Shown here: positions 59,292 to 64,000 of the stretch, in pieces
Layout: every line of letters starts with the position of its first letter
Position numbering within the stretch: the stretch's first letter is position 1
NCBI RefSeq assembly: GCF_016785085.1
Contig: NZ_JAENHO010000001.1
Location: forward strand, 62,001 to 126,000
DNA length: 64,000 nt
Source of the DNA: Paractinoplanes lichenicola
GTDB taxonomy: Bacteria; Actinomycetota; Actinomycetes; Mycobacteriales; Micromonosporaceae
Direction: 5' to 3'
Notes under the pieces: model-generated
Database searches by the model: none
What the model saw: only the letters and a program-made list of their open reading frames with translations
What the model was told of the DNA's origin: nothing
Position numbers and translations under genes: made by a program

Positions 59292-59905
59292 CCCGAGCAC
59301 TGCGGCGAGGCGTAGCGGCCGCGCTGGACGGCGTTCGACAGTTCCTTGCCGCGGAAGGTGATCGAGCAGGTGACCGGGCCGGTGCCGCCCTGCTTGCGCT
59401 GGGCCACGATCACCAGCGGGGGCTTGTCGCCGGTGATCCGGAAGGTGTGGCGCCAAGGCAGCTTGACCTCGCCCTTGCGGATGATGTCGCGGTCCTGGTC
59501 GGTGTAGGAGACGCTGGCTACGTCGCCCTTGTTGGTCGAGGTGACCAGATAGACGACCTCGTCGGCGGGCGGCCGCGTGACGTTCTTGGCCGTGACCCGG
59601 GCCGGGGCAGCGGCGGCCGAGGCAGAAGCAGCGGCCGACGTGGGAGCGGCGGTGGCCGAGGTGGGAGGAGCGGTGGCCTCTGTCGAAGGAGAGCCGGAGA
59701 ACGGGTTCAGCAACAGCCCGCCGACACAACCCACCAGGGCCAGCGCAACCAGGGCGAACCACCACCAGCGCCGGTTTCGCTGCGCCGGTGGGGCGTCGAA
59801 GAGCGTTTCCGCGTACGGGAAAGAACCGAGCGGTGAAGTGGGTGCCGTCTCCAGCCAGGGGTCGGCGGGTGGAGCGTTCCGGCGATCGTCGTTGCCGTTC
59901 GTCAC
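59288..59905 (-). CDS. MmpS-like membrane-anchored protein
   Basis: A 205-residue protein: a proline-rich cytoplasmic N-terminus, one membrane helix (about 60-80, WFALVALALVGCVGGLLL), a Thr/Ala/Ser linker and a C-terminal beta domain (EVVYLVTSTNKGDVASVSYT, LPWRHTFRITG) that matches the MmpS family. MmpS proteins normally assist MmpL exporters, but no MmpL gene is near. GTG 59905 follows TACCTT (59912-59917) by 6 nt. Confidence 0.8.
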   Translation of the reverse strand: MTNGNDDRRNAPPADPWLETAPTSPLGSFPYAETLFDAPPAQRNRRWWWFALVALALVGCVGGLLLNPFSGSPSTEATAPPTSATAAPTSAAASASAAAAPARVTAKNVTRPPADEVVYLVTSTNKGDVASVSYTDQDRDIIRKGEVKLPWRHTFRITGDKPPLVIVAQRKQGGTGPVTCSITFRGKELSNAVQRGRYASPQCSG

Positions 59906-59931
59906 GTCTTCAAGGTAGAACGCGCCGCCAA

Positions 59932-60600
59932 CTACCCGACCCAGCGATACCGCCGCTGCGGGCGCCCCGCCGACCCGTACCGTAAACGCACTTCCGCCTT
60001 TCCCGCCGCGACGAAATGCTCCAGGTAGCGCCGCGTGCTGACCCGTGACAACCCGATCCGCTCGGCGCACTCCGCCGCCGACAGGTCACCGTCGCTGGCC
60101 CGCATAGCGTCCGCGATCAGCCCCGAAGTATCGGCGGTAAGCCCCTTGGGCAGCGGCGCCGCCGTGGTCCGCAAGGCCACGAACAGGTCGTCGACGTCGG
60201 CCTGGTCCACATCGGCCGACGAAGCCAGCCGCCCGTACGCCGCCGCGTACCGTTCGAGCCGGTCCCGCAGCACGTCGAAGGTGAACGGCTTGAGCAGGTA
60301 GTGCACGACTCCCCCGTGCAGCGCCGTCCGCACGGTCTGCACGTCCCGGGCCGCCGTCACCGCCAGCACGTCGGGCCCGTCCCCGCCCGCACGCAGCCGC
60401 TTGAGCACCTCGAGCCCGCTCAGATCAGGCAGATAGATGTCCAGCAGCACCAGATCCGGCCGCAGCGTAGCCACCTGATCCAGCGCGTCAGTCCCCGTGT
60501 GCACAGTGCCGACCGTCGTGTAACCCGGAACCCGATCGACGTACCCCCGATGGATCCGGGCCACCATGAAGTCGTCGTCCACCACCAGCACCCGGATCAC
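59932..60600 (-). CDS. CitB/DpiA-type response regulator
   Basis: A 222-residue regulator. The receiver has DDD at 8-10, phospho-acceptor D54 in VLLDIYLPD and the K in LLKPFTFD. The C-terminal part is a helix-turn-helix (CAERIGLSRVSTRRYLEHFV) typical of the CitB/DctR family that responds to C4-dicarboxylates or citrate. GTG 60600 overlaps the kinase stop. The TctC gene beyond the kinase supports a tricarboxylate role. Confidence 0.9.
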   Translation of the reverse strand: MIRVLVVDDDFMVARIHRGYVDRVPGYTTVGTVHTGTDALDQVATLRPDLVLLDIYLPDLSGLEVLKRLRAGGDGPDVLAVTAARDVQTVRTALHGGVVHYLLKPFTFDVLRDRLERYAAAYGRLASSADVDQADVDDLFVALRTTAAPLPKGLTADTSGLIADAMRASDGDLSAAECAERIGLSRVSTRRYLEHFVAAGKAEVRLRYGSAGRPQRRYRWVG

Positions 60601-62144
60601 GACGACGCCCCCAACCGGGCCGTGAAAGTCGACCCCGACACCCGTACGCTCCCCCCGCGGTGCACGCAGATCAGCCGGATCATCGCGAGTCCGAGCCCGT
60701 GATGCCCCTGCTGCGCGTCCTTGGTGCTGTAGCCCTGCTGGAAGACCCGCTCGGCCAGGTCGGGCGCCACCCCCGGCCCGCTGTCGGTCACCGTCACCAC
60801 CACCTCGCCGCCCTCCTCCCGTACGGTCACCGCAATGGACCCGCCCGGCGCGAGCGCGTCGAAGGCGTTGTCGATCAGGTTGCCCACCACCGTGACCAGG
60901 TCGGCCGAGAGCCGGTCGTCGACGGGCGGCAGGTCGGTGCCCTCGCCGATCGACAGCGTCACCCCCTGCTCGCTCGCGAGACTGGCCTTGGCGATCAGCA
61001 GCGCCGCCAAAGCCGTGTCCCGTACGACCTGAGTCACCTCGCGGTCGAGGCTCTCGTGCAGCTCGCTCGTGCGCGTGATGTAGCGGACCACCTCGTCGTG
61101 CTCGCCCAGCTCGACCAGCCCGGCGATGGTGTGCAGCCGGTTGACGAACTCGTGGGCCTGCGCGCGCAACGTGTCGGTGGTGTGCCGGCTGACGTCGAGC
61201 TCGCGGCGCAGCGCGGTCAGCTCGGTGCGGTCGCGCAGGGTGGTGACGGACCCGACCGTACGGTCGCGCATCACCACCGGCTGCCGGTTGAGCACCACCA
61301 CCCGGTCGTCGCTCAGCACCACCTGGTCGACGCCCTCGGAGCGGCCGGTGAGCACGTCGAGCAGGGCCGGTTCGAGCCGCTGCTCCTCCAGCGAGCGGCC
61401 GACCAGGTCGGTGGGCATGCCGAGCAGCCGGATCGCCTCGTCGTTGGCCAGCGTCACCCGATGCGCCGAGTCGGTGCCGATCACGCCCTCCTTGATGCCG
61501 TGCAACATGGCCTCGCGGTGCTCGACCAGCCCGGCGATCTCGCGTGGTTCCAGGCCCAGGGTCTGCCGTTTGACCCGCCGGGCCAGCAGCAGCGAGCCCC
61601 CGACGCCCAGGGCGATGCCGAGCACCAGGTACGTCACCAGGTTCGTGACCGCCGTGCCGAGCTGCTCGACCAGGGTCGGATAGGTGCGCCCGACGATGAT
61701 CAGCCCGATGAACGCGCCGGTCCGCTCGTCGAGCACCGGCACGTGCGCGGCCAGCGACTTGGCGCCGTCGGTGATCACGCCGACCCACGACCGTCCGGTC
61801 AGGCCGGTGCTCTCCCCCATCGGCGCCGCGCGGCCGGCGTCGGGGCCGGTCACGATGATGCCGGCGGCGTCGGCCACCACCACGTACGAGGCTCCGGAGA
61901 CGGCCCGGGCGCTCTCGGCGACGGTTTCGAGCGCCTCGCGGCCGAGCGGGTTGTCCAACCCCAGCCGTACGGTCCGGTTGATCGCCGTGTTCTCGCCGAC
62001 CGAGCGCAGCCGCTCCCCCTCGACCCGCCGGAACGACGCGTCGGCCTCGGCGATCGACACCGCGGCGACGGCCCCGACGACCAGCAGGACGATGGCCAGC
62101 TGCAGCAACAACAGCTGACCGGCGAACGACAGTCGATGCCGCAC
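60597..62144 (-). CDS. CitA/DcuS-type sensor histidine kinase
   Basis: A 515-residue kinase: membrane helix (about 10-35), an extracytoplasmic PAS-like sensor domain (about 40-165), a second helix (about 170-195), a PAS domain, and a kinase core with the histidine near residue 330 in AHEFVNRLH and the ATP-binding NLIDNAFDA and GHHGLGLAMI motifs. AAGGAGG lies about 6 nt before GTG 62144. It is cotranscribed with the response regulator. Confidence 0.92.
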   Translation of the reverse strand: MRHRLSFAGQLLLLQLAIVLLVVGAVAAVSIAEADASFRRVEGERLRSVGENTAINRTVRLGLDNPLGREALETVAESARAVSGASYVVVADAAGIIVTGPDAGRAAPMGESTGLTGRSWVGVITDGAKSLAAHVPVLDERTGAFIGLIIVGRTYPTLVEQLGTAVTNLVTYLVLGIALGVGGSLLLARRVKRQTLGLEPREIAGLVEHREAMLHGIKEGVIGTDSAHRVTLANDEAIRLLGMPTDLVGRSLEEQRLEPALLDVLTGRSEGVDQVVLSDDRVVVLNRQPVVMRDRTVGSVTTLRDRTELTALRRELDVSRHTTDTLRAQAHEFVNRLHTIAGLVELGEHDEVVRYITRTSELHESLDREVTQVVRDTALAALLIAKASLASEQGVTLSIGEGTDLPPVDDRLSADLVTVVGNLIDNAFDALAPGGSIAVTVREEGGEVVVTVTDSGPGVAPDLAERVFQQGYSTKDAQQGHHGLGLAMIRLICVHRGGSVRVSGSTFTARLGASS

Positions 62145-62218
62145 GTGACGCCTCCTTGCCGAGTGTGGGACCGTCCACAGCACAATGTTTCCGGGCGGTG
62201 AACGCAAGGGGGTAAACG

Positions 62219-63163
62219 GTGCGAAGGCGGACGATGCTGAGCGCCGCGCTGGCCGCGGCCCTCGCCGGTTGCGCCCGGCCCCGCGACGACCTGCGGCTGA
62301 TGGCGCCCAATCCGCCCGGCAGCGGTTACGACATCACGGCCCGGGTGCTGGCCCGCGCGCTGGAGTCGTCGGGCGTCGCGCGCGGCGTCGAGGTGTTCAA
62401 CCTGCCCGGCGCGAGCGGCGTCGTCGGGCTGCGCCGGCTGGCCTACGAGCACGGCAACGGCCACCTGGTCATGCTCATGGGCCTCGGTCTGGTCGGCGCC
62501 GAGCTGGCTGCCGGTCAGCCGCCCGTCCTGCCGAGCACCACACCGGTCTGCCGCCTCGTGCAGGAGCCGGCCATCGTCGTCGTGACACGCGATTCCCCGT
62601 ACGGGAGCCTGGACGAGCTCGTCGAGGCCTGGCGCGCCGATCCCGGCCTGCGCGTGGGCGGCGGCTCGGCCGTGGGCGGCCCCGACCATCTGGCCGCGAT
62701 GCTGTTCGCCGAGGCGGCCGGTCTCTCCCCGGCCCGCGTGGCCTACACCCGGCACGACGGCGGCGGCGACCTGCTGGCCGCGATCCTGAGCCGCCAGGTG
62801 GCGTTCGCGCTGTCGGGGCTGAGCGAATACGCCGACCAGATCGAGTCGGGACAGCTGCGGGCCCTCGCCGTGACCAGCGAGCGTACGGTCGGCCGGTTGG
62901 CGGTGCCGACCGTACGCTCGGCCGGGCTCGACGTCGTCGTCGGCAACTGGCGCGGGCTGATCGCGCCACCGGGACTGCCGGCGAGGGACGCCGAGGCGAT
63001 CCGGTCGCTGTTCGCGGAGGTGGAAGCATCCGCGGACTGGGTGGGGGCCCGCGACCGGTTCGGCTGGACGGGTGCCTATCTGGCCGGTGACGACTTCCGC
63101 CGGTTCATCGCAGACGAGAGCCAACGGGTGGCGCGCGTCCTCAACCGGCTGGGCGTCACCTAG
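62219..63163 (+). CDS. TctC-like tripartite tricarboxylate transporter substrate-binding protein
   Basis: A 314-residue lipoprotein with a lipobox LAGC near residue 18. Motifs APNPPGSGYDITAR, GGGSAVGGPDHLAA and NWRGLIAPPGLP match the TctC/Bug solute-binding family. It delivers a carboxylate to a TctAB permease. AAGGGGG precedes GTG 62219. It faces the TctA gene in a convergent order instead of the usual tctC-tctB-tctA operon. Confidence 0.9.
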   Translation: MRRRTMLSAALAAALAGCARPRDDLRLMAPNPPGSGYDITARVLARALESSGVARGVEVFNLPGASGVVGLRRLAYEHGNGHLVMLMGLGLVGAELAAGQPPVLPSTTPVCRLVQEPAIVVVTRDSPYGSLDELVEAWRADPGLRVGGGSAVGGPDHLAAMLFAEAAGLSPARVAYTRHDGGGDLLAAILSRQVAFALSGLSEYADQIESGQLRALAVTSERTVGRLAVPTVRSAGLDVVVGNWRGLIAPPGLPARDAEAIRSLFAEVEASADWVGARDRFGWTGAYLAGDDFRRFIADESQRVARVLNRLGVT

Positions 63164-63165
63164 TT

Positions 63166-64000
63166 TCAATCCTCCTCCGCGAAGGTCAGCCGCTTGGTGT
63201 CGGTGGAGCGGCCCCGCAGCCGGGCCACGATCCGCGGCAGATACGGCACGAGCAGCGCCACGACGACCAGTCCGAGCAGGATCGCGGTCAGCGGGCGAGT
63301 CACGAAGACGGTCAGGTCGCCGTTGGAGACCAGCAGCGCCCGGCGGAACTGCAGCTCCATCATCGGCCCGAGGATCAGGCCCAGGATCACCGGCGCGATC
63401 GGGAAGTCGAAGTGCCGCATCCCGAAGCCGATCACCCCGATCCCGTACGCGATGAAGACCTGGTTGACGCTGCCCGTCGACGCGTAGACACCGAGCGTGG
63501 CGAAGACCAGGATCCCCGCGTACAGGATGGGTCTGGGGATCTGGAGGACCTTGACCCACACGCGGATCAACGGCAGGTTCAGGGCCAGCAGCAGCACGTT
63601 GCCGACGTAGAGCGAGGCGATCAGCGCCCACACCAGCTCGGGCGAGCGGTCGAAGAGCTGCGGGCCGGGCTGCAGGTTGAAGATCTGGAACGCCGCCAGC
63701 ATCACCGCCGCCGTGGCCGAGGTCGGGATGCCCAAGGTCAACAGCGGCACCAGTACGCCGGAGAACGCCGCGTTGTTGGCCGCCTCGGGGCCGGCGACCC
63801 CCTCGATCGCGCCCTTGCCGAACTCGGCCCTGTTCTTGGCCCGATGCTTCTCGTACGTGTAGGACAGGAACGTCGGGACGTCGGCGCCGCCGGAGGGCAG
63901 GGCCCCGAACGGGAACCCGACCGCCGTGCCGCGCAGCCACGGACCCCACGAGCGCCGCCAGTCGTCGCGGGTCAGCCAGCCTTTGCCGCTCGACCCCGGT
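63166..64000 (-). CDS. TctA-like tripartite tricarboxylate transporter permease (5' end outside window)
   Basis: The C-terminal 277 residues of a large 12-helix permease. Diagnostic motifs are [42 protein letters not shown] and [16 protein letters not shown]. The start lies beyond base 64000. The gene is on the minus strand and ends 2 bp after the convergent TctC gene. TctB would be expected next to it outside the window. Confidence 0.93.
   Translation of the reverse strand, partial: PGSSGKGWLTRDDWRRSWGPWLRGTAVGFPFGALPSGGADVPTFLSYTYEKHRAKNRAEFGKGAIEGVAGPEAANNAAFSGVLVPLLTLGIPTSATAAVMLAAFQIFNLQPGPQLFDRSPELVWALIASLYVGNVLLLALNLPLIRVWVKVLQIPRPILYAGILVFATLGVYASTGSVNQVFIAYGIGVIGFGMRHFDFPIAPVILGLILGPMMELQFRRALLVSNGDLTVFVTRPLTAILLGLVVVALLVPYLPRIVARLRGRSTDTKRLTFAEED

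Noticed and set aside
1..64000. CRISPR arrays, rRNA genes, phage structural genes or a classical defence system
   Set aside because: No regularly spaced repeats, rRNA or recognisable phage/defence proteins were seen.

Overview
The window is high-GC DNA with dense, tightly packed genes, frequent GTG starts, ATGA stop/start overlaps and many leaderless promoters. The families present (SARP regulator, SigG-type ECF sigma factors, Pls/PosA synthetase, GH76 mannanase, LPXTG wall protein, MmpS-like protein) point to a filamentous actinomycete. Overall style suggests a Micromonosporaceae such as Actinoplanes, but this is inference: no rRNA or other marker gene is present.

Layout. 1-6133: partial OmpR response regulator, arginase-like gene, a TetR/MFS efflux pair that sits between two copies of the arginase 3' end, an ankyrin-like gene and two GNAT genes. 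6200-13494: cNMP/thioredoxin-reductase-like flavoprotein, a large SARP-ATPase-TPR regulator, and an unusual 840-residue fusion of a retinol-saturase-like flavoprotein with a reductase and a 2Fe-2S ferredoxin. 13538-21047: GH76 enzyme, eIF-2B-like isomerase, ABM monooxygenase/lipase pair, BON and membrane proteins, an anti-sigma remnant, a small secreted protein and a nitrilase-fold amidase. 21054-25562: GGDEF-EAL protein, LPXTG wall protein and a membrane protein. 25641-31942: HEAT-like protein, proline-racemase-family epimerase, Rieske oxygenase, and two SigG-like sigma factors around an SDR and a DHFR-like gene.

32212-36277 holds small hypothetical and housekeeping-accessory genes. 36289-36889 is a compact minus-strand tRNA array: Arg, a Leu-anticodon tRNA without a long variable arm, a broken tRNA built from a perfect duplicate of half of tRNA-Gln, Gln, Asp, Ser and Ile. 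It is preceded by a 33-codon ORF with its own promoter and terminator. 37167-43099: ArsR/SRPBCC pair, M1 peptidase and a Pls/PosA-type NRPS-like synthetase. 43268-50326: lipoprotein, hypothetical protein, a divergent set of four luciferase-like monooxygenases with a flavin reductase (probably organosulfur use), and an alpha/beta hydrolase divergent from an HxlR regulator. 50468-56175: HxlR, YbdK-type ligase, AraC, small proteins, MFS efflux with TetR.

56176-57890 is gene-poor, compositionally odd, and bounded by inverted 33-bp repeats that resemble the ends of a decayed transposable element. 57895-64000: alpha/beta hydrolase with WYL regulator, MmpS-like protein, a CitA/CitB-type two-component system, and TctC and TctA of a tripartite tricarboxylate transporter (TctA runs off the window).

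Functional links proposed: the Rieske oxygenase at 27648 has no local reductase, while the fusion protein at 10972 has reductase and ferredoxin modules and shares a near-identical 23-bp promoter-start block (19/23) with it. The pair may work together, but this is untested inference.
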